From: Smithella sp.
Lineage (GTDB): Bacteria; Desulfobacterota; Syntrophia; Syntrophales; Smithellaceae
Direction of reading: 5' to 3'
Assembly: GCA_018056685.1 (NCBI GenBank)
Contig: JAGPFC010000016.1
Location: 1 to 59,450 of the forward strand
DNA length: 59,450 nt
Numbering within the stretch: the stretch's first letter is position 1; each line of letters opens with the position of its first letter. The notes below the pieces were generated by a model. It was not told where the DNA came from and searched no databases. It worked only from the letters and a program-made list of their open reading frames with translations. Below are positions 46,244 through 55,350 of this stretch, piece by piece. Position numbers and translations under genes: made by a program.

Positions 46244-46552
46244 ATGCAAACAGCGTTAAATTTATCTTATCAAATCAAACAAGATATAGAAAATTACATG
46301 CGTCAATTTGGAGGAAGATATTCTGATTGGTATGCGGGTGTCGCCTCAGATCCACGTAAGAGATTATTCATTGATCACAATGTCGATGAGAAAAATGGGG
46401 CATGGATATTTCGAGATTGTGGTTCTGATGCCGTTGCCCGTAACATCGAAGACTATTTCCTTAATAAAGGATGTAAGGGCGGTCCAGGCGGTGGAGATTA
46501 TACAACACGTTATGTGTATGCATATAGGATAGGGTCAAACACCGTAGAATAA
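46244..46552 (+). CDS. Small GIY-YIG-like hypothetical protein
   Basis: 102 residues. SDWYAGVASDPRKRLF followed by a histidine, then a Glu (NIEDYFLNKGCKGGPGGG), recall the GIY-YIG nuclease layout (WYxGxxxDPxxRL...H...E). The first motif is WYAG rather than GIY, so this is a divergent member at best. It precedes the R-M operon, separated by a strong hairpin. Confidence 0.55.
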   Translation: MQTALNLSYQIKQDIENYMRQFGGRYSDWYAGVASDPRKRLFIDHNVDEKNGAWIFRDCGSDAVARNIEDYFLNKGCKGGPGGGDYTTRYVYAYRIGSNTVE

Positions 46553-46565
46553 ATAATTATGAAAA

Positions 46566-46589
46566 GAGCCGCCTAGAAATAGGCGGCTC
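46566..46589 (+). terminator. Hairpin between the GIY-YIG-like gene and the R-M operon
   Basis: Perfect 10-bp stem GAGCCGCCTA/TAGGCGGCTC with a GAAA tetraloop, 11 bp before the next ATG. No T run follows, so partial termination or mRNA processing is likely. Confidence 0.6.
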
Positions 46590-46600
46590 AATATAAAAAA

Positions 46601-47194
46601 ATGAAAAAGAAAATCAAAGATATTGCAGAAATAAAAATCGGTTATCAATTCCGTGGGCGAGTTGAGACTGTTACAAGTGGAACTCACAGCCTTATACAGA
46701 TTAAAGATTTTGACGAATCGCAAAAACTTCAAATTGATAATCTATCCAAAGTGAATATTCAGTCTGATGCTGAACGTTACCTAATAAAGAAAGAAGATGT
46801 TCTGTTTCTAGCACGTGGCCAGCGAAATTATGCAATTCCTATAAAAGACGATCTCAAAAACACTATGGCAGCAAGCTACTTCTTCGTTCTGCGGTTAATA
46901 ACTAGAGATATTCTTCCAGAATATCTTGCCTGGTACATCAAACAAGCGCCTGCGCAGGAATATTTACACAACATTGCTCGACGTGGTACTCATATGCCAG
47001 TGGTGCCAAAATCATCCTTTGAGAATATGATTATAGATGTACCATCTTTAGAAATTCAGCAGAGAATCGTTAAATTGGATTCTTTACTTGAGAAAGAAAG
47101 GCATCTGCAAAACAAACTTATAGAAAAGAGAAATATGCTTGTTAATGCAGTGTGCCTCAATGCGATAAAAAACAAACCAAATAAACAGGAGTAA
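46601..47194 (+). CDS. Half-size type I restriction specificity (HsdS-like) protein
   Basis: 197 residues: one target recognition domain (GTHSLIQIKDFDESQKL, RRGTHMPVVPKSSFENMIIDVPSLEIQQRIV) and one central helix (KLDSLLEKERHLQNKLIEKR). A full HsdS follows 1.5 kb later, so this is an additional single-TRD subunit rather than a broken remnant. Half-S proteins can dimerise and give a second specificity. The ribosome binding site is weak; 4 bp before hsdM. Confidence 0.75.
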   Translation: MKKKIKDIAEIKIGYQFRGRVETVTSGTHSLIQIKDFDESQKLQIDNLSKVNIQSDAERYLIKKEDVLFLARGQRNYAIPIKDDLKNTMAASYFFVLRLITRDILPEYLAWYIKQAPAQEYLHNIARRGTHMPVVPKSSFENMIIDVPSLEIQQRIVKLDSLLEKERHLQNKLIEKRNMLVNAVCLNAIKNKPNKQE

Positions 47195-47198
47195 TCCA

Positions 47199-48707
47199 AT
47201 GGCTGAGCAAATAACACAAGACGAAATTAATAATATTGTCTGGAGAGCATGCGATACATTTAGAGGCGCTGTCGATCCTTCTGAATATAAAAATTATATC
47301 CTCACGATGCTCTTCATAAAATACTTAAGCGATTTATGGAAAGATAAACGCGAAGAATATGAAAAAAATTATAAAGGCGATGCTCAAAGAGTCGAACGCG
47401 CACTAAGCCGTGAGCGTTTTATAGTGCCCAAGGAAAGTGATTTTGATTTCCTCTATTCTAAGCGAGACAACGCTAATATTGGTGAGCTTATAAATATTGC
47501 TCTGGAAAAAATTGAAGATGCGAATAAAGCAAAGCTGGAAAATGTCTTTCGTAATATTGATTTTAACAGTGACGCCAATCTTGGACAGACGAAAGAACGT
47601 AATCGTCGTTTGAAGAACTTGCTTGAAGATTTCAACAATCCCAAACTTGACCTCAGACCTTCAAAAATTGGCAACCGGGATATTATAGGCGATGTCTATG
47701 AATATCTTATAGCTCGTTTTGCTGCTGGCGCTGGGAAAAAGGCCGGTGAATTTTATACACCACCGGAAGTCTCGACACTTCTTGCAAAACTTCTTAATCC
47801 AAAATCAGGCGATAGGATTTGTGATCCTGCCTGCGGTTCCGGTTCGTTGCTGATACGTGTCGCAAAAGAAGTTCCTAATCATAACTTTTTCCTTGCAGGT
47901 CAAGAAAGCAATGGCAGTACCTGGTCATTATGTCGGATGAATATGTTTCTGCACGAGCAGGATAATGCCCGCATAGAATGGTGCGACACTATCACTAACC
48001 CAAAACTGATAGAAGGCGACAGCTTGATGAAATTTAATGTGGTTGTCGCCAATCCCCCTTTCTCGCTCGATAAATGGGGCGCTGATCATGCCGTAACTGA
48101 TCGATTTCATCGCTTTTGGCGAGGCATACCGCCGAAAAGCAAAGGCGATTATGCTTTCATCAGTCACATGATTGAGATTGCTTTGCAAGATGACGGCAAA
48201 GTGGGTGTTATCGTTCCTCATGGCGTACTTTTCCGCGGAAGTTCAGAAGGTATAATCCGTAAAAAGCTTGTTGAAGAAAATTTTCTTGAAGCTGTTATTG
48301 GACTTCCACCAAATCTATTCTTTGGCACAACAATACCGGCAGCAATCTTGCTGTTCAACAAAGGAAAGAAAACAAAAGATGTTTTGTTCATAGATGCCAG
48401 CCGTGAATATTTGGACGGGAAAAATCAGAATTATCTCAAAACTGAAGATATTGAAAAAATCGTAAATACTTTTAAGAAATTTGAAACTACCGACAAATAT
48501 TCTTATCGTGCAACTTTTGAAGAAATTCAAGAAAATGAATTCAATCTTAATATACCTCGTTACGTGGATACTTTTGAGGAAGAAAGAGAGATTGATATAG
48601 AAGCAGTTCAAAATGAAATAGCAAAGCTGGAAAACGAAATATTGGCGACTCGTCAACAAATCGATACATATTTGCAACAACTGCAATACGAAAACAAGAA
48701 GTCATAG
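47199..48707 (+). CDS. hsdM: Type I restriction-modification N6-adenine methyltransferase
   Basis: 502 residues. N-terminal helical HsdM_N domain (about 1-130), then GEFYTPPEVSTLLAKLL, SAM-binding CDPACGSGSLLI and catalytic NPPF (VVANPPFSLDKWG), and a C-terminal coiled coil (EIAKLENEILATRQQIDTYLQQL). With HsdS it methylates adenine at the host recognition site. Confidence 0.95.
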   Translation: MAEQITQDEINNIVWRACDTFRGAVDPSEYKNYILTMLFIKYLSDLWKDKREEYEKNYKGDAQRVERALSRERFIVPKESDFDFLYSKRDNANIGELINIALEKIEDANKAKLENVFRNIDFNSDANLGQTKERNRRLKNLLEDFNNPKLDLRPSKIGNRDIIGDVYEYLIARFAAGAGKKAGEFYTPPEVSTLLAKLLNPKSGDRICDPACGSGSLLIRVAKEVPNHNFFLAGQESNGSTWSLCRMNMFLHEQDNARIEWCDTITNPKLIEGDSLMKFNVVVANPPFSLDKWGADHAVTDRFHRFWRGIPPKSKGDYAFISHMIEIALQDDGKVGVIVPHGVLFRGSSEGIIRKKLVEENFLEAVIGLPPNLFFGTTIPAAILLFNKGKKTKDVLFIDASREYLDGKNQNYLKTEDIEKIVNTFKKFETTDKYSYRATFEEIQENEFNLNIPRYVDTFEEEREIDIEAVQNEIAKLENEILATRQQIDTYLQQLQYENKKS

Positions 48708-48715
48708 CAAGTAAG

Positions 48716-49963
48716 ATGGATATGCAAGAAGACAAATATAAGAAGACCGTAATTGGTAAATTACCATCGCATTGGGAAATTACTTCACTCGGGGCATTTG
48801 GTGATTTTACCAATGGTATAAATAAGCATAAAAATGATTTTGGTTATGGTGTTCCTTTTGTAAATTTACAAGACGTTTTTGGTGTTAATTCTATTAACAA
48901 AATACCAGAAGGTCGTGTGAATAGCTCAAATAGCGAACTAAATAGGTATAGTCTTCACACTGGTGATGTTTTATTTGTTCGCTCTTCAGTTAAGCCCGAA
49001 GGAGTTGGCCTTACAGCAGTCGTTATTAATAATTTAGATGATGTTGTCTTCAGTGGCTTCTTAATACGCTTCCGCCAGAAAATCACCAAACTTATATCAG
49101 AGTTTTCAAAGTATTGTTTTTATGAAAACGGTTTTCGTCGAAGATTATTAGCTTGTAGTACAATAAGTGCTAACACAAACATTAATCAAAATGCACTTAA
49201 CAAATTAATTATAGCAATCCCGCCAAAAGAAGAACAAATAATCATAGCAAATATTTTATCGTCTTGGGATGCCGCGATAGAAACCTATATCAGTCTAATA
49301 CAAAAAAAGATTGAGTTGAAGCATGCTTTCATGCAGCAATTTCTAACTGGTAAATTACGATTTACTGAATTTAAGATACGGCAATTCCACAAAAAAGAAC
49401 TTGGTGCGTTTCTGATTCCTACTTTACGGCCAGTACCAAGGCCAAGTTCATCATACATAGCGCTTGGTATTCGTAGCCATGGGAAAGGGACTTTTTTAAG
49501 AAATGTTGAAGATCCTGAAACAGTCATGATGGATACGCTCTATGAGGTTAAAGAAAATGACCTCATTGTAAATATAACCTTTGCATGGGAAGGTGCTATT
49601 GCTATCGTAAAGAAATCGGATGAAGGTGCTCTGGTTTCCCATCGCTTCCCAACTTATACTTTTAACAGAGAAGTAGTAATTCCGGAATATTTTAAGCATG
49701 TAATTCAAACGAAAAGATTTGTTCATGAACTTGGGCTTGTTTCTCCCGGAGGTGCTGGACGGAACCGTGTTTTGAGCAAAAAAGATTTCCTAAATATTGT
49801 TGTGTCTGTTCCATCTGTTGATGAACAGACAAAAATTGCAAAAGTTTTAGATGGTCATGACAAAGAGATTGAACTGCTCAAACAATATCTTGAATATCTA
49901 AATATACAGAAAAAAGGCCTGATGCAAAAACTTTTAACAGGCCAAATCAGAGTAAAGATATGA
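48716..49963 (+). CDS. hsdS: Type I restriction-modification specificity subunit
   Basis: 415 residues with two target recognition domains, each followed by a conserved helix ending in FMQQFLTGKLRF (about 203-214) and LMQKLLTGQIRV (near the C terminus). The paired repeats define a bipartite recognition sequence. The TRDs are unrelated to one another by eye. 8 bp after hsdM. Confidence 0.93.
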   Translation: MDMQEDKYKKTVIGKLPSHWEITSLGAFGDFTNGINKHKNDFGYGVPFVNLQDVFGVNSINKIPEGRVNSSNSELNRYSLHTGDVLFVRSSVKPEGVGLTAVVINNLDDVVFSGFLIRFRQKITKLISEFSKYCFYENGFRRRLLACSTISANTNINQNALNKLIIAIPPKEEQIIIANILSSWDAAIETYISLIQKKIELKHAFMQQFLTGKLRFTEFKIRQFHKKELGAFLIPTLRPVPRPSSSYIALGIRSHGKGTFLRNVEDPETVMMDTLYEVKENDLIVNITFAWEGAIAIVKKSDEGALVSHRFPTYTFNREVVIPEYFKHVIQTKRFVHELGLVSPGGAGRNRVLSKKDFLNIVVSVPSVDEQTKIAKVLDGHDKEIELLKQYLEYLNIQKKGLMQKLLTGQIRVKI

Positions 49964-49976
49964 GAAGGAGGGCGTA

Positions 49977-52900
49977 ATGCAAAAAGCCCCATCAATGAAA
50001 GAAGATCACATATCGCAAATACCGGCTTTGCAGCTTTTGCAGAACGTTGGCTACACTTATCTTACGCCTGAAGAAGCTCTTGCTAATCGCGGTGGCAAAA
50101 CGCGCAATGTAATTCTCGATGAAATTCTTGCTGCACAATTACGCAGCATGAATATTGTTAAATACAAGGGCAAGGAATACCCCTTTACGGAAGGTAACAT
50201 TTTTACCGCAATTCAATCGCTCAAAGATGTTGTTTATGATGGACTTATAAGAACGAATGAAAAAGTTTATGATCTGCTTTGTCTCGGCAGAAGTTTACAA
50301 CAATCAATTGATGGGGATATAAAAAGCTTCACTCTGAAATATATAGATTGGGAAAATCCGAAAAACAATGTTTATCATGTGACAGAAGAATTCAGCGTAG
50401 AACGGGCAGGAACTAAAGATGAATACAGACCGGACATAGTACTTTTCGTTAATGGTATTCCTCTCGTTGTAATCGAATGTAAAAAACCTGAACTCGGCCC
50501 TGGCAAAAACGCCATTGAACAGGCCATTTCTCAGCATATTCGTAATCAAAAAGACGATGGCATCCCACAGTTATTTCTTTATTCTCAACTGTTGTTAGCA
50601 CTATCTAAAAACGAAGCAAAATACGCTACGACAGGTACATCAAAAAACTTCTGGGCTTTGTGGCGCGAGCATAAGGACGTAGATAAAAGAGTCTATGATC
50701 TTGTCAATAAACCTCTTTCATCTGAACAGAAGGATAAACTTTTTCAAAGCAGGTTTAAATACGTTCGAAATTACTTTGATGCATTGGAAAAGGAAAACAG
50801 AGAAGTTACAGAGCAAGATAGCACTCTATATTCGCTTTGCCGACCGGAAAGATTAATTGAATTGACATACCGATATATTCTTTATGACGCTGGTGAGAAA
50901 AAAATAGCACGCTATCAGCAGTATTATTGTGTAAGTAACATCACAAAAAGAATTAAGACTTTTGATAATCAAGGTAAGCGCATCGGTGGTGTGGTCTGGC
51001 ATACGCAGGGCAGCGGAAAGTCGCTTACGATGGTCATCCTTGCCAAAGCAATCGCCCTTGAACCAAGTATAGACAATCATAAAATCATTCTTGTTACTGA
51101 CCGTGTTGATCTCGATGATCAAATTTATAAAACCTTCCATCATTGTGGAAAAGAAGTTGAACAAGCCAAAACAGGTAAGCATTTAATGGAGATGATTGAA
51201 GGCCACAAAGAACGAATCATTACGACCGTTATTGACAAATTTGATGCTGCCATAGGTATTAAAGAGTTTTGTAATACCAATCCGAATATTTTTGTTCTAG
51301 TTGATGAAGGGCACAGAGGGCAGTATGGATCACGTCACGCAAAAATGAGAAAGACCATGCCTAAAGCCTGTTATATTGCTTTTACAGGCACGCCAATCAT
51401 GCATAAGGATAAAAATACCGTAACCAAATTTGGCGGATTAATAGAACCTTCTTATACAATCTCACAAGCCGTTAAAGATAAGGCTGTTGTTCCGTTACTT
51501 TATGAAGGCCGTCATGTTGCGCAGAAAGTTGATGCTGAATCTATTGATAGCTGGTTTGATAAAATAACAAAGAATTTGACCAAAGAACAAACTGCCGATC
51601 TAAAGAAAAAGTTTGCTACCACCGACCAGTTAAATAAAGCCGAACAAAAGGTCATGCGCATAGCATGGGATATAAGCGAACATTTCAAAAGCTATTGGCA
51701 AGGTACGCCGTTTAAAGGTCAACTGGTTACACAAGATAAAGCGACTGCTTTACTATACAAAAAGTATTTAGACGAATTTAACATGGTATCCTCTGAAGTC
51801 TTAATATCCGGTCCTGATGACAGGGAAGGTGAAGAAGATATATATGCTGAAAATAAGGAAGCGGTCATAAGATTCTGGAAAATCATGATGGCAAAATACG
51901 GCAGTGAAAAAGAATATAATAAGCAGATTATTAATGCTTTCAAAAATGGCGAGATGCCGGAAATTATAGTTGTCGTTGATAAATTGATTACCGGTTTTGA
52001 TGCGCCACGCAATACAGTGCTTTATCTGACAAGGATGCTGAAAGATCATACTTTGCTGCAAGCGATTGCACGTGTGAATCGACTGTATGAAGGAAAAGAG
52101 TTTGGCTACATTATTGATTATCGCGGCATTTTGGAAAACCTTGATCACGCATTAGACCTTTATGCTGCATTGCCGGAATTTGATCAAGAGGATCTGACTG
52201 ACACATTAACAGATGTATCTGTCGAGGTTCAAACCTTACCGCAGAAACATTCTGTGCTTTGGGACACTTTCAAAGAAATAAGTAATAAATATGACGAGGA
52301 AGCGTACGAACGTCTTTTGGCTGACGATGCCTTGCGCGCACGATTCTATGATAGATTTTCTGAATATAGCCGTACACTTGCAATCGCTTTATCCACCGTA
52401 AGTTTCATAGAAGATACTGAGCAAAAGAAGATTGATCAATATAAAAACGATCTTCGATTTTTCAAAGATTTGAGAAATGCAGTAAAAAGACGCTATGCGG
52501 AAGTTGTCGATTTCTCAGAATATGAATCAAAAATAAAAAAACTGATTGATACATATGTTGGCACTGGTGAAAAGGTTGAGCAGATTATTGAGCTGGTGAA
52601 CATTTTTGATCAAGAAAAGTTTGCTGAAGAAGTAGAGAAATTAAAGACCGATGCGGCCAAGGCAGATACAATTGCTCATAGAACTATGCGAACCATTACG
52701 GAGCGAATGCAAGAAGATCCCGCTTTTTATAAAAAATTATCTGTCATGTTGCAAGAAGCTATCAAAGCATTCAGGGAAGGAAGAATCCATGAGGCTGAGT
52801 ATTACAAGACTTCTAAAAAAGTAATGGACCTTGTTATCAGTAGAACTGATGAAGATGTTCCTGAAAATTTAAAATACAAAGAAACAGCAAAGGCTTATTA

Positions 52901-53174
52901 TGGGATTGTTAGTGAAACTATGGCAAAATATGGAACGGAGCGTGATACTGCGACTAATGCTGCTGAAAAAATGAGCCTTGTCATTGACGAAGTTATTAAA
53001 AGACTTCGTATTGTAAACTGGGGCACAAATACAGATGTGCAGAATCAAATGCGAAACAAGATAGAAGATTTAATATTTGAAATATCTGATGAATATCAAA
53101 TCAAACTCTCCTTTGATGACATAGACACTATCATGGAACAATGTCTCGATGTGGCAAGGGTAAGAATGCCATGA
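49977..53174 (+). CDS. hsdR: Type I restriction endonuclease subunit R
   Basis: 1065 residues. N-terminal PD-(D/E)XK nuclease with PDIVLFVNGIPLVVIECKKPE, then SF2 motor: Walker A HTQGSGKSLTM, DEGHRGQYG (DEAD-like box), FTGTPI (motif III) and RVNRLYEGKEFGYIIDY (motif VI region). The C-terminal ~300 residues are helical and bind the methylase core. Ends in a 4-nt overlap (ATGA) with the metallopeptidase gene. Confidence 0.95.
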   Translation: MQKAPSMKEDHISQIPALQLLQNVGYTYLTPEEALANRGGKTRNVILDEILAAQLRSMNIVKYKGKEYPFTEGNIFTAIQSLKDVVYDGLIRTNEKVYDLLCLGRSLQQSIDGDIKSFTLKYIDWENPKNNVYHVTEEFSVERAGTKDEYRPDIVLFVNGIPLVVIECKKPELGPGKNAIEQAISQHIRNQKDDGIPQLFLYSQLLLALSKNEAKYATTGTSKNFWALWREHKDVDKRVYDLVNKPLSSEQKDKLFQSRFKYVRNYFDALEKENREVTEQDSTLYSLCRPERLIELTYRYILYDAGEKKIARYQQYYCVSNITKRIKTFDNQGKRIGGVVWHTQGSGKSLTMVILAKAIALEPSIDNHKIILVTDRVDLDDQIYKTFHHCGKEVEQAKTGKHLMEMIEGHKERIITTVIDKFDAAIGIKEFCNTNPNIFVLVDEGHRGQYGSRHAKMRKTMPKACYIAFTGTPIMHKDKNTVTKFGGLIEPSYTISQAVKDKAVVPLLYEGRHVAQKVDAESIDSWFDKITKNLTKEQTADLKKKFATTDQLNKAEQKVMRIAWDISEHFKSYWQGTPFKGQLVTQDKATALLYKKYLDEFNMVSSEVLISGPDDREGEEDIYAENKEAVIRFWKIMMAKYGSEKEYNKQIINAFKNGEMPEIIVVVDKLITGFDAPRNTVLYLTRMLKDHTLLQAIARVNRLYEGKEFGYIIDYRGILENLDHALDLYAALPEFDQEDLTDTLTDVSVEVQTLPQKHSVLWDTFKEISNKYDEEAYERLLADDALRARFYDRFSEYSRTLAIALSTVSFIEDTEQKKIDQYKNDLRFFKDLRNAVKRRYAEVVDFSEYESKIKKLIDTYVGTGEKVEQIIELVNIFDQEKFAEEVEKLKTDAAKADTIAHRTMRTITERMQEDPAFYKKLSVMLQEAIKAFREGRIHEAEYYKTSKKVMDLVISRTDEDVPENLKYKETAKAYYGIVSETMAKYGTERDTATNAAEKMSLVIDEVIKRLRIVNWGTNTDVQNQMRNKIEDLIFEISDEYQIKLSFDDIDTIMEQCLDVARVRMP

Positions 53175-53893
53175 TCTCAAAAAATGCCAAAGAATATATA
53201 ATTAGGTTTGGCAAAGAACAAATCAAAATATATTTATCAATTCAGGAACGCAAAACCATTAAGATATGCGTGCACCCGAATAAAACAGTGGATTGCTATG
53301 CTCCAAAAGGGAAAAAGATAAAAGATATTCTAAACAAAATAAGTAAACGAGCGCCTTGGATTATAAAACAAAAGGATTACTTTGAACGTTTTCAGCCTCC
53401 TGTTACTGAAAGACGTTACATAAGTGGAGAAAGTCATTATTATTTGGGAAGACAATATCGGCTTAAGGTTCATAAAAATTCGAAAAGAAATGTGAAACTT
53501 ATTGGCAAATTTATTCACGTATATATTCCAGACATAAATAATCCTTCCGATGCAAGAAGTATCTTGTATAAGTGGTATGCTAAACATGCTTTGTGTATAT
53601 TTGAACGGCATATCGAAAGTTACCGAGACGTAATAAAAAAATTGAATGTTGGCTATCCTGAATTAAAAATCCGTAAGATGCAAAAGAGATGGGGTAGCTG
53701 TGGCAAATCCGGTGATATAGTTCTTAATACGGAATTAATAAAAGCACCTTTATATTGTATAGACTACGTTATCTTGCATGAAATTTGCCATCTTAAAATC
53801 AGTTCACATGACTACAGATTTTTCAGATTACTTGAAAAGTTCATGCCCGATTGGAAGCATAGGAAAGAAAGACTTGAACACATTTTAATATAA
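53171..53893 (+). CDS. YgjP/DUF45 (M48-like) metallopeptidase
   Basis: 240 residues. Zinc site HEICHLKISSHDYRF (HExxH) near residue 205, preceded by RKMQKRWGSCGKSGDIVLN, the family signature. Start ATG 53171 overlaps the hsdR stop, so it belongs to the R-M operon, an arrangement seen in other type I systems. Its role there is unproven. Confidence 0.85.
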   Translation: MISKNAKEYIIRFGKEQIKIYLSIQERKTIKICVHPNKTVDCYAPKGKKIKDILNKISKRAPWIIKQKDYFERFQPPVTERRYISGESHYYLGRQYRLKVHKNSKRNVKLIGKFIHVYIPDINNPSDARSILYKWYAKHALCIFERHIESYRDVIKKLNVGYPELKIRKMQKRWGSCGKSGDIVLNTELIKAPLYCIDYVILHEICHLKISSHDYRFFRLLEKFMPDWKHRKERLEHILI

Positions 53894-53903
53894 ACAAAAG
53901 CTA

Positions 53904-53920
53904 TGTTCAAAATTTGAACA
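53904..53920. repeat. 17-bp palindromic site, right copy
   Basis: TGTTCAAAATTTGAACA, exact inverted copy of 45776-45792. Lies 10 bp after the metallopeptidase stop. Confidence 0.65.
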
Positions 53921-54088
53921 AAGATATTCTAGATGTTCAAAAATGATCATTTGCTTATTTCTATAAACACCATGAAAACAGCTTCGCGTGTATCGCGAGG
54001 CCAGTGTCCCCCCTCTGCCCACCCCCATTTTGATTTTTCCTCAATCAGCTATACAATGCAGTCAGGTGCATTACTGTTTGGAGGAAGT

Positions 54089-55144
54089 ATGCCTTTCAAA
54101 GATCGTGGATTTTGGAGAGCTGTCGTCAAGGTCAACGGCAAACGTTTCTCTGATTCATTTGAAACGAAGCGAGAAGCTAGTAATTGGGAAAATGATTTTC
54201 GCAATAGACTGCGTCTGCCAAAACAGGCAATCACCTTCAACGAATTTTCAAGTCAATATCTTTCTTTCGCGCAAACAAAATATACAAAACACACCTATAA
54301 TGAAAAAGTTACTCTGGTTAATCGTTTCAAAGCCTTTATTGTTTTGAATCTTTCAGCGGATGAAATTCTGCCCAGTCATATTCATGGCTATTTATTAGAT
54401 CAGGCTAGAACCCGGAGTAATAATTGTGCCAATCGAGATCGAAAAAACCTATTGGCCATGTGGAACTGGGGACAAAAGATTCTTGACCTATCAGTTAATC
54501 CAGTTACAAAGATTGATCGATTTCCTCATGATCGCAAAACTCAGTATGTGCCACCGGAAAAAGACATCTTGCGATTGTTAGCCGTTGCCACTCGGAAAGA
54601 GCGCGCTTTTCTGGATTGCTATCTTTGCACTGGTGCAAGAAGGTCTGAAATATTCAGACTCAAATGGGAGGATGTGAACTTTCAGAAAAAGGAGATTCGT
54701 CTCTGGACTCGTAAAACAAAAGATGGAAGCATGGAAGGTGAATGGCTGCCAATGTCAAATCAACTCTGTGAATCACTCTGGTGGTGCTGGCAGAATCGGA
54801 CGTTCAAAGAATCTCCATATGTCTGGGTGTGTGAAGAAGGGCCTCACGCCGGGCAACCGTTCAATTTCAGGCGACGTTTCTTAAAAGGCCTATGCAAACG
54901 AGCAGGCATACGAGCTTTTGGCTTTCATGCCTTGAGAAGATACGTTGCTTCGATGCTTGCCGACACTCACAAGATATCTGCCAAAACCATTCAACGCATT
55001 CTAAGACACAAAAGCCTTCAAACGACTGAACGGTATATTCAGAACCTCAATCATGATCTATCATCAGTTATGAATCTGCTTGACGTAAATCTGAATGAAA
55101 GTACCACCGAAAGTACCACCAATCAAGAAACCGAATTGAAATAA
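54089..55144 (+). CDS. Tyrosine integrase of island 1
   Basis: 351 residues from ATG 54089, chosen because GGAGG lies 5 nt upstream; 52 further codons upstream are open but lack features. N-terminal core-binding domain, then catalytic Arg in CTGARRSEIFRLKWED, HxxR in FHALRRYVASML, His in RHKSLQTTERYIQ and the Tyr nucleophile there. The C terminus ESTTESTT is encoded by the arm-site repeat at 55098. The gene points toward the att site 20 bp away. Confidence 0.92.
   Translation: MPFKDRGFWRAVVKVNGKRFSDSFETKREASNWENDFRNRLRLPKQAITFNEFSSQYLSFAQTKYTKHTYNEKVTLVNRFKAFIVLNLSADEILPSHIHGYLLDQARTRSNNCANRDRKNLLAMWNWGQKILDLSVNPVTKIDRFPHDRKTQYVPPEKDILRLLAVATRKERAFLDCYLCTGARRSEIFRLKWEDVNFQKKEIRLWTRKTKDGSMEGEWLPMSNQLCESLWWCWQNRTFKESPYVWVCEEGPHAGQPFNFRRRFLKGLCKRAGIRAFGFHALRRYVASMLADTHKISAKTIQRILRHKSLQTTERYIQNLNHDLSSVMNLLDVNLNESTTESTTNQETELK
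55098..55119 (+). repeat. Candidate integrase arm-binding site, right
   Basis: Identical to 41317-41338 over 22 bp and in the same orientation; it lies inside the 3' end of the integrase reading frame. Confidence 0.6.
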
Positions 55145-55164
55145 TCTGTAAGCTATTGTTATTA

Positions 55165-55211
55165 TTGGTAGTCCCACGGGGACTTGAACCCCGGTTTCCG
55201 GCGTGAGAGGC
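55165..55211 (-). repeat. att site: displaced 3' part of tRNA-Glu(CTC), second copy
   Basis: Same 47 bp as the left copy. Again only the 3' half is present, so it is the junction between the two islands rather than the intact tRNA gene. Confidence 0.88.
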
Positions 55212-55350
55212 CGAATTTTACCCCTTTTCATTGTTTTATGATAGTTTACTTTCAAGTCGTTTAATCTTAGGAAACTCAATACTGACAAGGCCTAGAAGAT
55301 TTCCCTTGACTTACTTTAATATATAACTATATTGAAGCTGAAGGTTGGAA

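Larger units (their letters stand above)
41183..55211. mobile_element. Genomic island 1, integrated at tRNA-Glu(CTC)
   Basis: Bounded by a 47-bp perfect direct repeat (41183-41229 and 55165-55211) equal to the tRNA-Glu 3' half. It contains a tyrosine integrase at its right end, AT-rich composition by eye, an alpha-CTD protein, a RepA-like ATPase with HTH protein and a type I R-M operon. No conjugation or phage structural genes are visible, so it is an integrative element of unknown mobility type. Confidence 0.8.

Noticed and set aside
55064..55288. Open frame antisense to the integrase end and att site
   Set aside because: It is a shadow across the repeat and tRNA remnant with no coding features.
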